Positions 45,993-57,186 of a stretch of DNA of 64,000 nucleotides are shown here, piece after piece (positions within the stretch are counted from its first letter, which is position 1; each line of letters starts with the position of its first letter). The notes below the pieces were generated by a model. The model was not told the DNA's origin. It worked only from the letters and a program-made list of their open reading frames with translations, and did no database searches. Position numbers and translations under genes: made by a program. The stretch comes from Citrus sinensis (taxonomy: Eukaryota; Streptophyta; Magnoliopsida; Sapindales; Rutaceae), in the NCBI RefSeq assembly GCF_022201045.2, contig NC_068560.1, positions 29,343,501 through 29,407,500 of the forward strand, read 5' to 3'.

Positions 45993-47748
45993 TATTGCCT
46001 AACATATATGCTTAAAAACCTAATTCCTCATTCAAATGCCAACACATAATGCATCAATATCTCCACTGTTAACCCAGCTAAATGACAGCAACCCTTCACT
46101 ACCAATGTCACTTTGCTTTACTCATCAGAGCTTTCACGCAACACAGTACACAACACAACCATCCCAACGCTCAATAAAATTCTCATTCATAAATACAAGA
46201 ATGCAACAGCCAGATAATGCTTGAAACGAGGCAACTCACCAAAGTTGTTTGCAACCCAGATGGATTCTATAGTATGCAGGAACGACAAAAGCAAGCGGCA
46301 CAATATTTACTACATCAACAGTACACACTACCATGAGCCCAGCATTCGCCAACAAAAAAAAAAAAAAGAACTTCGGGTTTTGACAAAACAAGAAGTTCGA
46401 TTTTCACAAAAAAAAAGGGAAAGCAGCGGATGGAGAAGGACAACTGAACTCACCAAGACTCGTGTGCCATTCATGTTGATAACGACCAGCTCCCAAAATC
46501 AGCCGCACAAGTTGGAGAGGAGGAAAAACCTAGGTCATGTACGGGGTGGCCGTAGAGAATAATAATCAAAGCAAAATCCTGGCTGTAGAAAACGAATGGC
46601 TATGATGGTGTGGAGTGTGGCCAGTTTGTCAGATGGCTGCAGTCAAGCACGGTATTTGCTATTTAAATTTCAAACTCTCTTTAGGCCACACGTGATGCCC
46701 ATTACCCATTCCTTTTTCATTTTAATTTTGCTATTTTAACTTTATTCTACTTTCATTCATTAAATCTTTGCTAGTTATAAATTCGCACTCATTTCTTGCT
46801 TTTATTTTTAATTAATTTGCAAATTTAATCAATTCTCACCACTTTATTACTTCTTTCACTTTTTCTTTATTATCTTCCTTAATTTAATAATTCACTTTAT
46901 AATAAAAGACTTGCATAATTATTAGTTTTTCTCGTTATTGTTATTGATTATCTAGTTATTTCTGCTCAAGTTTCCAACACCGATCGTACCTTCTCGGTAT
47001 TGAAAACTAGGGGACTGGTGTTGGGTTTGAGAAAAAAAATTTCTAATCTTAAATAATTAGTTTACAACACCAGCAATTACTTTTGGTATTGAAAACTAGG
47101 GGACTGGTGTTTGTGTTGGATTTTTCCAATAACGTTTGAAAATATGGTCAACCCCAATCTACTCAGAACTCATTAGTATCGAGCTGACCTCATAAGTACG
47201 ACTTAGAGCCTATGTTGGCAATCTGGTTTACAAATACGACCTGAGATTTATGTGAACAACTGGGTTTTAAAATACAATCTTGAACCTACATGAGCGACAG
47301 GAAAATTCACCAGTCTCACCTAGAAATGAAGAAATCTGACCTCAAAATTTATTTGTCCAACCCGGGAATTAGTTTGACATGTAAAGTTATTGGTTTAAAT
47401 AACGTGGCCTAATTTTTAGGGAAGTTGTACGCCACGATTTGTTAAATTGTCTCCAATTATTAACCACTCGCAACTGTTGAAGAAGGTGGGCTAAAGTTAA
47501 GGTGGTAACCACCCACGACCAAGGGCTATTTAAGCTGAAGAGGGCAACAGAGAAGTGGGTTAACAAAAATCAACCAAAAACTCTATAAGTAACCTATCTA
47601 AGAGCCTTAACATTCCCGACCAGATTTTTAGTTCTTCTATCGGAAAATTCCTTTATTTTGAACTCATTTACAATTCTTCCCTCTCATTTTTATCTCTTTA
47701 TACACAATTTCTGACTTAACCATCGGAGGGTCTGCGCCGGAACCCCAT

Positions 47749-49264
47749 CAACGTATCCTAACCGTGTTTTCTGGTTGACATGTACAAAAAATTGCGGTCA
47801 TATTGGCGTTTGAGCTTGGATTCGCGCTGTAATTCCCCAAAATAAACAAATTCAGCTGTTGAGGTCGTTTTTCGGCATCAACACTCTCCTCAGAAACGTT
47901 ATCTTGATCCCTTGATAATTCAGGTATGGGTAATGGGTTCTTCTTGCCTGTTCCTCTTGCTTGGCAAAGAAAAAGCAAGAAACTGAAAGTATCATTCTTG
48001 TTTGTCTTGCACTTCTGAGAAAGCATATTGTATTGTTAATATAATGTAATTTATATAAAAACTTGTATCATTTTTTTATTTTATTATGATACAATACAAT
48101 ACAATATTAAATATTTTTATATTATAATAATTAATATATAAAAATAATTATGTAATAATTAATTTAAACAATAATGATGGACATGTCATGTGCAGATTAT
48201 CAGAAGCACTTTGTTACATAATTTGCTTTTGCTTTGAACTGGCTTTTAACGAAAAGTGCTTTTAGTTAACCTAGAATCAACTAAATTCAGCTAAAATTTT
48301 ATTGGCTAAAATCTATATAAATTTTTACTTTGTAGAATTTTTGTTTCAGAAATTAAATTTTACAAAACATGATTCGTAAAAATATATCATCCGCTTAACA
48401 TTATTATAAAATTCTTCAAGTATTTTATGAACCTTTAAAGATGTTGTTATCGTATGAACTCATTTTTGCATGAGCGATGTTTTCTCGTTTATAATTTTTC
48501 AATGTCACTAATCAAATTCGACCGAGAAATTGAGAATTGTGAGAATGCATCTAAATAGTTTGCCGGTTCTATTAATTTAGTGTGGTTTTTCTCTAAAAAC
48601 TCGGAGGGCTCCGCCAGAAAGAGTTTGGGGATTCAATCGTTACATAAATTAATTTGAAGAAATTATTTATAGTTTATATAACAATTTAAAATACCATATT
48701 TGATCTTTTATTCTTGAAAATGATGAGTTAAAATAGTTAGAAATTGCTAACATATTGGACTGTTGACATCTCCAATTATATAGGATTATTAACGTGTTAA
48801 TGAGCACAATTATAAAACTTTGGTTTTTTCAAATTTAATAACATTTCAATCTAGAGCTAAGTATAAATCAATTATTTAATTAGTTAATTGATATATAAGT
48901 TCTTGATAAAACCAATAAAATGTAAAAGTATACATAGATGCCTTTTGTTGGTCAAAACATTTAAAGCTTAGATTAAAGATCCGTTTGGAATTGAAATTGA
49001 GTAACTTTAGCTTAAAAACTATAGCACTAAAGTATTTGGTACATACTATATATTGTAGTTTAAAAGTTATGTTGATATAATTTTTACTTATATGATGAAA
49101 AATCTATTATATCTGTAATAATTTTGTCAAAATTATTATTTAAAATTTGTATTTACTATATACTATTAACTTTTGTTTTATAATTACAGTTTTTTTTCTA
49201 CAACAACTGTCGCTTAACACTTCAATTCCAAATATAACCTAAATTTTTAAATCAAATAGAATGT
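47749..49264. other. Right flank of the palindrome
   Basis: A 92-codon minus-strand ORF (48026-47748; with KKNPLPIPELSRDQDN) reads up to the palindrome edge and may be a coding relic, not recognised. The rest is AT-rich spacer. Confidence 0.35.
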
Positions 49265-49452
49265 CTACAGCTTTTAAAGCTCAATCTGACAAATATTTTC
49301 TAGAAATAAAGCAAGTTCACAGCAGAGATTCGGACAGTTTACTGAATCTATGAAAAGTTTCATCAATTTTCCACTTGTCAAACATTTAGCTTCTGATAAA
49401 TTTAATTTGATACATTTAATTATCTGTGTCTGTTCAATATTAAAACTGCATT

Positions 49453-51451
49453 CTAAGTTGCTGTATTGTTCATGCGATCAGCCTGAAACTGTCTCAGAAG
49501 CTGCAAAGACTGGTGATACAGGTTAAGGTCAAGGCCATCAACATTCCTACCTACTCTTGCCTGCAAGATTGCCTGAAACATAAGGGAACATTGGGACAAA
49601 TTAATTGAATAATTAATTTAGCAAGCCGTCAACTGTGTAGAATGACGATATCAACCTCTTACCTCACAGTCCGCTTGAATATGAAGTTCACCGATGAACT
49701 GGTAGATCGATCCAACTTGAAAGCTAAGGTCTCTCAGGTGCTGAGTGTCAATCTTTAGGATGGCATTTCCATCAGCAATTATAGCCATAGCTGTCTCTAC
49801 AGCATAATCCTGTAACCTGGTCGGAAAGATTTTTAAGCTTTAAAATGATAAGCTATTATCATATAAAAAATAATGATAGTTTGACCCAAAAAAAAAAAAA
49901 AAACATTCTGGTGCAATCATACAGTGTCAGTGTCTAGTATCAGGCTAACAGCACCAGCAATACAATACTAGAATGGTTGACCTGTCCCAATAATTAATCT
50001 CACTTAGCAGCTAAACAACGCATAATAGGAAGACATTATTAATAATAAATGGCTCAAACATCATTTATTGACACTGACAGAAGATAATTTCCTGGTCAAA
50101 AGGAAACCTGATTGGATAATAATGTTTTCTGTTAACATCCACATAACAAATATCTAGACAACTGTAAACAGCTTTTCAATATTTTGCTCTTTTTCATGAT
50201 CAAAAACCTACTAACAAGTAATTTGCCATCAAGAGTAAAATGATTCTTTAGACACAAACTATCAAGGGATGACAGAACACTTAAATTTACTAGCTGTTGA
50301 TTTTACTTGTTATTGAGTAATGTGGTACACATAAAAGCATTCACTTCATTGGTTTTGAAGGATACATGCCACCTTAATGCAGGAAACCAAATATTATAAC
50401 AACATGTAGGTATATGGTTAACCAAAATGTGTAAGAAATTTTTTAGAATGTAAGGAAGGGAATTTTATCCTAGACCTTGTGGGCATTTACTCCGATGAGA
50501 ACAATCAAACAAATTGCTGCTATAACGCATGAGCTGCAAACACATCAATACAAGATAGGAAAATTATTATTTATTGATATTAAAGAAATCCTTTCATGTA
50601 ATGCCCACTTGCAGATGTTTTCTTCCTCTGCTACATACTCATTAGATGCTTTTTCTCTCTTTTTTTTTTCAATCTTTCTTTTGACTATTGGACTTAACAT
50701 CCTTTGCAGTACATTTATTACTCTTTGCTGCATATTTTTTATTACTGTTTGTTGATCTGGTATTTGATGTGCTTTGTATTATACGATATATTACTGTTTG
50801 CCGCATATTGTTTTGACACAAACCTATAGTAAATCTTATTCTTTTCATTGAAAATGACGGCATTTTCCTTGGTTCCAATTCTAGGTCAACAAACTTTCAA
50901 AGTTTTAACCACCTTAAGGCCATGGTAACCCACACTTTTAAGCAATCAATCCCAACACCACCACGGCAATTGTAATGTTATTTATCACCAGCACTAATGC
51001 CACCACCACAGATCCATCTCATCTCATCATCCAACATATTACAGTACCACACTCACCACCATCTTCAACAACCCCTCCATTGCACTCTAGCATTTTTCAC
51101 CAATAACAATCTTCACCAAACTCTAATTTTTTACTTAACTACGTTATCACAACTCAAAAATCCAGAAAGAGAATCAAATCATAATCTAATACTATCAAAA
51201 CTCAGGAATGCTCCCAAAAGATACAAAAAACTTGACAAGGAACATAGACACTAGAGCCACTGCAGTATGAAGATGCATGCAAACAAATAAAATTACAAAT
51301 GCAGTTAAAAGCACCGCTACTAAACTTTGGAATATCAGAAATCTTACTTCCCAGTAACTCTTAGTGAAGCCCCTTCCTCGTAGAATTGCGAAGATGGGTG
51401 TAGCTCTGTTAAATTAACCAATGCCCCAGATTTTATTGCAGAAGATGCCAT
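49453..51451 (-). CDS. TEN1: CST complex subunit TEN1
   Basis: Three exons: 51451-51348, 49816-49663, 49572-49453, giving 125 codons, close to the Arabidopsis protein. The start MASSAIKSGALVNLTELHPS leads to GASLRVTG joined across the first intron to KLQDYAVETA. Exon 2 ends with SIYQFIGELHIQADCE and exon 3 starts AILQARVGRNVDGLDLNLY. This is the OB-fold subunit that with CTC1 and STN1 forms the CST complex, which protects telomere ends and helps fill in the lagging strand. In Arabidopsis, loss (mdo1) disturbs meristems. The first intron (1.5 kb) holds the sequence shared with the degenerate copy at 39.3-40.6 kb. Confidence 0.9.
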
Positions 51452-52440
51452 CGAAACGCCTCCAATATCAGTTCAATCTAGAACCTATTAAAGAAAAAGA
51501 CCAGCAAGAATACGAAGGATCACTAGATTCTGTAACTGAATTTCTTTAAATCTACATCCAAAAAAAATTCGGTATTCTATAATTTCAACAGCAATGTACA
51601 ATTTCATAAAATTCAAGCGTGCAGCAAGTAGCAACTACAATTCTGAACGTGATGGGATACTAGTTCCAACCTAAACTCTGTAAGCAATCGCACGATAACG
51701 GTGTCAGGCTAGAACACAGCGGCTGTACCCTTCCAGTTGCCATATTTTTCGTTACACTTTTCAAGTTTTTTTCAAGTTCCTTTAAAAGCAAAATATAATG
51801 CATAAATTGAGAAATTAACAGAAAACATAACACTTGTAATGGAAAATTTGACGACTGTAACGCCACAGATGTTCTACTGTAGATTGATCCTAATTGTTTA
51901 TGCATGAATGAGACATCAAACTTCAGTGATACCCAGACGGAAAAATAATGAAATAAAATAAAATCTCATTCTATATGAGGAAAAAACAAATATCAAACAA
52001 CTGAAAACAGTATGAAAGCTTCTTTGAGGCATATAATCAAACAGGTTCCGCACAATCATGCAAATTAAAAACTAAACGGGAACTCACTAGCATATCAAAG
52101 TTTCATCAGCAATGGATTTGCTGTGATATCGTCAAATATCTTTCTGGGTCTAAGTGACCTTACATATAGAACTGTTTGATTATGGCGGGTTTCATGTGAT
52201 TTTTGTAATAGCGGGAACTGTCGAGCTGAGCAATTTAAACGACTTTTAAACTGTCTAGATGACGTGTCAAATTCCAATTTGGTGCGGTATATAAAGAATT
52301 CTTTTGAGATGTATTTGTGTTCGGATTTTAAATAATGATACAATTAAAGGATTTTAAACAAATATTTGAAAAGCTCATAATGTTAGTTTAAGGCGCTGCA
52401 CTAATGTTGAATTTGAAAAAAATATTTTTTTAAAGAGTAA

Positions 52441-52634
52441 TGATCTAGTCACAAACTCTTGTACAAACTTATTTTGTACAAATTGATATGACATGATAAA
52501 ATTAATTGAATTAAAAATATCTTGACCCACATGATTTATTTATATTATTTTATATTTTCATTCAACCAATGAATTAATACTACATCAGTTTATACAATAT
52601 AAGTTTGTATAAGAGTTTGTAGTTGTATCATCAC
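52441..52634. mobile_element. MITE with about 40-bp terminal inverted repeats
   Basis: ACAAACTCTTGTACAAACTTAT on the left is mirrored by ATAAGTTTGTATAAGAGTTTGT on the right around an AT-rich core. Non-coding. Confidence 0.6.
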
Positions 52635-54161
52635 TTTTTTTTTTTAAATGTGAGCGTGTGTATTAATAATGGAAAAAAATGATTTTTTGAAGGGATTTTG
52701 AACAACTTCTAAAATTGATTGGGACTACCCGAATTGACTGCATTTAAAAAAAGAAAAGAAAAAAAAAAGAAAAACCATAATAAGAAGAGACTGACAAAAA
52801 AGTTCTAAGGTTGAATATTGGACTAATAATATGAGCTTTTAATTTTTGTACAATTTTGATTTGTAAAAGTCATGGTCCAAGATGTGTAAAAATTACAAGA
52901 AGAATTTTGAATCCCCAAGTCTATGTTGAATAACAAATTTAGAGTTGAATTTTCGTTTCTTGATTTTTATAAACACGTTATGTACGCGTCAAAAATGTTT
53001 GGAATATTTGAGGCGCCTTGTTGTGTTGACAGTTTTATCAAACTCCTTTTGATTTGAAGTCTCATCGTGTTTTCTATTTTTGCCACTCGCACCAAAGCTT
53101 GGTTTTATTGGAAATTTAGAACCATATAATTGAAGGAATAATGATGGCCGCATTATAGAGGTCAAATATATTCCCTTTAATTTATATATATATTAATAGG
53201 ACTCGACTAGCTTACGGATTCTGTAAGCTACAGACTGCAGCATCAGCCGTTGGATGTGGTTGGATGTGGAGTGAGAAACTAAACAATAGAAAATCGGATG
53301 GTGGGATGACGGGAGATGTTTGTTACAGAATCTGTACCATAGACAGGTCCATATTAATATATATATTTTTTAAAATATGGTACGTAGATGTCTACGTCAA
53401 GGTTTCATATTACAGTGAAATTAACTTATTAAATTAAAATGAAATTCAAGATTTCAATCATTATAACATACCATATCTATCCTGTAATTTCGATAATGGT
53501 GGGGTTGAGGTGGCAACCCGATACTGGTTCGCGAAAAGAATTCGGTGAAAAGAATGAAGGAGCGCGTGGATCCAAACAGTGAAAATGCCGCGTGAAGGGG
53601 AGTGAACCTTATCGCGATAAAAACGAGAAAAACTTTCTATCGCTGTCATAATGACTCACAACGTGCGCACCATACGTTACTTCACGTCTTAACTTCGAAC
53701 TTTACGCGCTTCTGACAGGTGCGTGGGCAAGTGCAATTCGAGCAGGCAACATTTAGAACTTGTACTTGATGGGACACCTACCACTTTTGTGTCCTGCAAC
53801 TCTTCCTTCTTTCTTTTTATTTTTTATTTTAAAATAAAATACTTGTAATTTTTTCCTGTTAATTGACAATAATACTATTTTTTATTTATTTTGGAACTCA
53901 TTTAAAAGTATTTACGTTTTAATGTGTGATCCGTATTTTTATTCCCCCTTTTAACGACACACTCAATTTGTTAAAATTAGAATGTACTCATTTGAGAACA
54001 CATAATTATTAAAAATATATATATATCGGAGAAATTAATTCCTATATTAATCCATCAAAAAGTTCATGTTATCACCATGCTATTAAGTATTTTGATTTTA
54101 AGTTCTTTTTTTTTCTAAGAGGTGGATTGTTCCAAAAGAAACAAAACAAAAGATACGGTTA

Positions 54162-54960
54162 GGGGTGTTCAAAATCCAATTCGATCCACTTAATTTATCT
54201 GATCTGTAAAAATTTGATCCGTAAAAATTTAATTTGTTGATTGAATTGGATTGAAAATTTAAAAATCTGCAGTCGGTTGATTAGTTCGGGATTTACTTTT
54301 GTAAATCCGCAAAAATATATGAATATGTAAAAAAAATAAAAATATGTATTTATTTAATTAAAAAAACTTATGAATGTGGGGTTACTAGATACTAATAAAT
54401 AAATAAGTTAAAATGTAGTTACATTAAAATTGTACATATATTATCCGATAATAATATATAATAAACATAATTAAAGAATTGAATAATTAAATAAACAAAT
54501 ATAGCTTTTAAAAAAGTTAATTTTAGTTTATTTTTATAATTTAATTTAATTTAATTTTCATGTATTGATTCAAACAAATTATATTTTTTTTTCTTTTTAC
54601 TGTGTTATATTTTGAGACTTTGAATGTATTATTCTAACTTTATTTAAACACTCAATTTATTAAATCTTATTCAATTTTGAATTTGATCGGTAGTAAAATT
54701 ATTTTTATATTAGATTTTTTTATTTAATTAATTCGTAGAATGAACATAATTAAAATGTTTAATCAATAAATCAATCCGCAAAATGATGGATTGGATGTAA
54801 ATTATGTCAAATCCGCATCCGATTCGTAGACATATCGATTGGATTTGTATTGAATTCGCCAATCTGTGGATTGGATTGAATTGAAAATTTACAATCTGCA
54901 AAAATCATGGATCAGATATAAATTGATATTCAATCCGTAAAATCCAATTAGCGAACACCC
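54162..54960. mobile_element. Non-autonomous DNA element, GGGGTGTTC ends
   Basis: Starts GGGGTGTTCAAAATCC and ends GCGAACACCC, flanked by TTA on both sides (possible 3-bp target duplication). Both ends consist of repeated ATTGGATTGAAT and AATCCGTAAAAT words. No transposase. Confidence 0.55.
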
Positions 54961-57186
54961 TTAGATATAATTTTCTTTTAAATTAACACCCATCAACGTG
55001 TTTATCAAACTATTGTACTCTTAAAAAATTTAGGCAAATTATTTTTTATTGTTAAATTTTTATTAATTAAATTAATGACAATTAAATTTCCTCCCCATTC
55101 ATGTGAGCATAACTTTAAATAATTAAACATGGGAAAATTTTAAAGTGATGCATCGTACCACGTCATCTACAGGCTAATGCTATAAATTTTAAAGACACAC
55201 ACAGATCATTTGAAGCTACCAATCCGAATGATAACAATAGAGATAAAATAGAATAACTTAGACGATAAATATATTTATTTATGGATTATCATAAAAGTGC
55301 ACGAGCCACGTGTTCAAGAATTATTGGTTGACTGATGCCGTTGGCGACATTGAGCAAACCGATTTGATATTAATGTACTTATCAATCTCCGACCATAACA
55401 TCAATAGAATTAAGATATTACTTACAATTAAAATATATATTTTAGCTATTTTCGGTCGCGCTTTGATGTTTATTTTGCCCGACAAATGCAAAATATAGGA
55501 ATTTAGGATTCCAAAAAAAAATCCCATAATATTGTAGTAGTGGTGTACGCGATTAAAAAATAAATAAAAATAGATGAGGATTGGGACCACTAACTGCGAA
55601 ATGGGAAAAGTAAAGAGCTTTTAAATGTGGGGTGATGGGCTCAGTCCTTGTCTTGTCATAGACACAGTACACGGAGACGTATCTAACGGTCCTGACTCGC
55701 ACTGACTAACCAAGGCACACGTCATCACCTTCCCGTAAAAAGCGAACGAATCTGCTGCCCACTGTACCGCCTTAATATTTGTTCCATAAAACTAAAAGGT
55801 TCTAAAAGTCTCTCACGAATTAAAATGTGACAAACCCTTCATTCACTTTTTGTAAACTTTTTATTTATTTATTTATTAATGGGAAAAAAATCCTAAAAAT
55901 AGATAACTGCATTCCATTTTCTTCGTAAATTTTGTGTATTTAGATGGAGATAAAAGATGTCAAGATTAATGTTAACCGTATAATGTTGACGCGCGGACTT
56001 TTATAATAATGTTAGGTAAATTATACTTTATTCAAATATAATGTCCCCATAAAATTTTCAAACATTTGACCTCACTGGTACAAACTATATGTACGAGTAT
56101 TTAACTAATTTCTCTCAAGATTACATTGGACAATTTTTAATCGATTTTATGAATTTATGGATATAATACCCTTATTTTTATATAAGACTCCAATAAAAAT
56201 AGTTTTCATTTCAGTATGTCAAATACCGTTATTTCAAGAACAAGTAATAATCAATGTATTTGATAAGTAAAATTGTTTATAAATATACGACAAATGGTGA
56301 TACTAAATATTATTCATGTTAAGTTTGACTTCATATCGTCGTTATTTATTCTTTCTTTTCATATACCGATTATTAATGAGTCGAGATCATATAATTGATT
56401 TAAATTTTCACCGCTCACTTTATCTTAATCAAATCTAAGTTAAATTTTTTAATCTCTAATTTCACTCTCATCAAAATCATATTTGATAACTCAATTAGAC
56501 TTTACTTTGACACTAATGTTGGATCGCAATATTGATATTTTTAAAAATAAAATTATATTTCATTATAAGATGCTTTAAATGATAAGAAGGCTCCCTCACC
56601 AGAACAAGACAAAAACCATGTGATCATTGGGAGACCCCTGCCCCCCGGCATCAATATCGCGTGAGCACCACCGCGCGTGGGATTCATCCACCGCGAGAAA
56701 AAGAAACACAGTATCGCGAGATAACAGTTCCAAGTGAATCCCGAAAATTGCCAAAAAAGTGAAAGTGACAGACAGGCGGGCCCCAGTGGACGTGTGTGGC
56801 GAATATTCACCAAATTTGAATTAGTGGTTTCGAATCCGCTTATCCACCCACTCTTTCGTATTATCTCAAGTAATGATAACCAGATCAACCGAAAGTGATA
56901 AGTACTTTTACTTATCAAATAACCAGACAGCTTATCAAAAATCGATCAGTAGAAAAAGATAGAACTCTGTGCAATTTTATCGAAGATAGCGAGACTAAGT
57001 CTCTCTCTCTCTTTCTTTCTCTCTATCTTTTTCTCTCTCTAAATTATCTTCTTTCTACGCAGCCTTTGAAACCCTAGAATCCTCGAAACTTGTGCTAAAT
57101 TAGGGATTCTAGAGGCTGAAGGGCTCTTCGATTTAAGCTCGCGTTGAGCTTGTTTGAGCTACGATTGTCGTTTTAAGCCGGGGAAG

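Larger units (their letters stand above)
42486..47748. mobile_element. 5.26-kb inverted repeat (foldback-type element)
   Basis: Left arm 42486-45490 and right arm 45684-47748 are inverted copies with high similarity over their whole length, starting and ending with ATGGGGTTCCGGCG and its complement. The spacer is only about 190 bp. The outer 0.9 kb of each arm has sub-repeats (TTTTCAATACCGA twice). The inner part looks like a host gene's promoter, leader exon, intron and first coding exon. No transposase ORF and no clear target duplication are visible, so it may be a long-TIR element that captured a gene (Pack-MULE-like) or a plain inverted duplication. Confidence 0.85.
51452..57186. other. 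Intergenic region between TEN1 and TPR3
   Basis: Divergent 5' ends. Apart from the two MITE-like elements listed, the stretch is AT-rich with short islands of higher GC (53470-53770; 55620-55760; 56620-56800) that have no convincing ORF. A CT-rich leader (57000-57050) precedes the TPR3 start; no TATA box is evident there. Confidence 0.5.

Noticed and set aside
42486-47748. LTR retrotransposon
   Set aside because: The arms are inverted, not direct, and there is no primer-binding site, polypurine tract or gag-pol ORF.
50477-50755. 92-codon hydrophobic ORF
   Set aside because: Lies in TEN1 intron 1, T-rich composition; partial copy exists in the degenerate duplicate without conservation of the frame.
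52095-52343. 82-codon minus-strand ORF upstream of TEN1
   Set aside because: No resemblance to a known protein and no supporting splice or start context.
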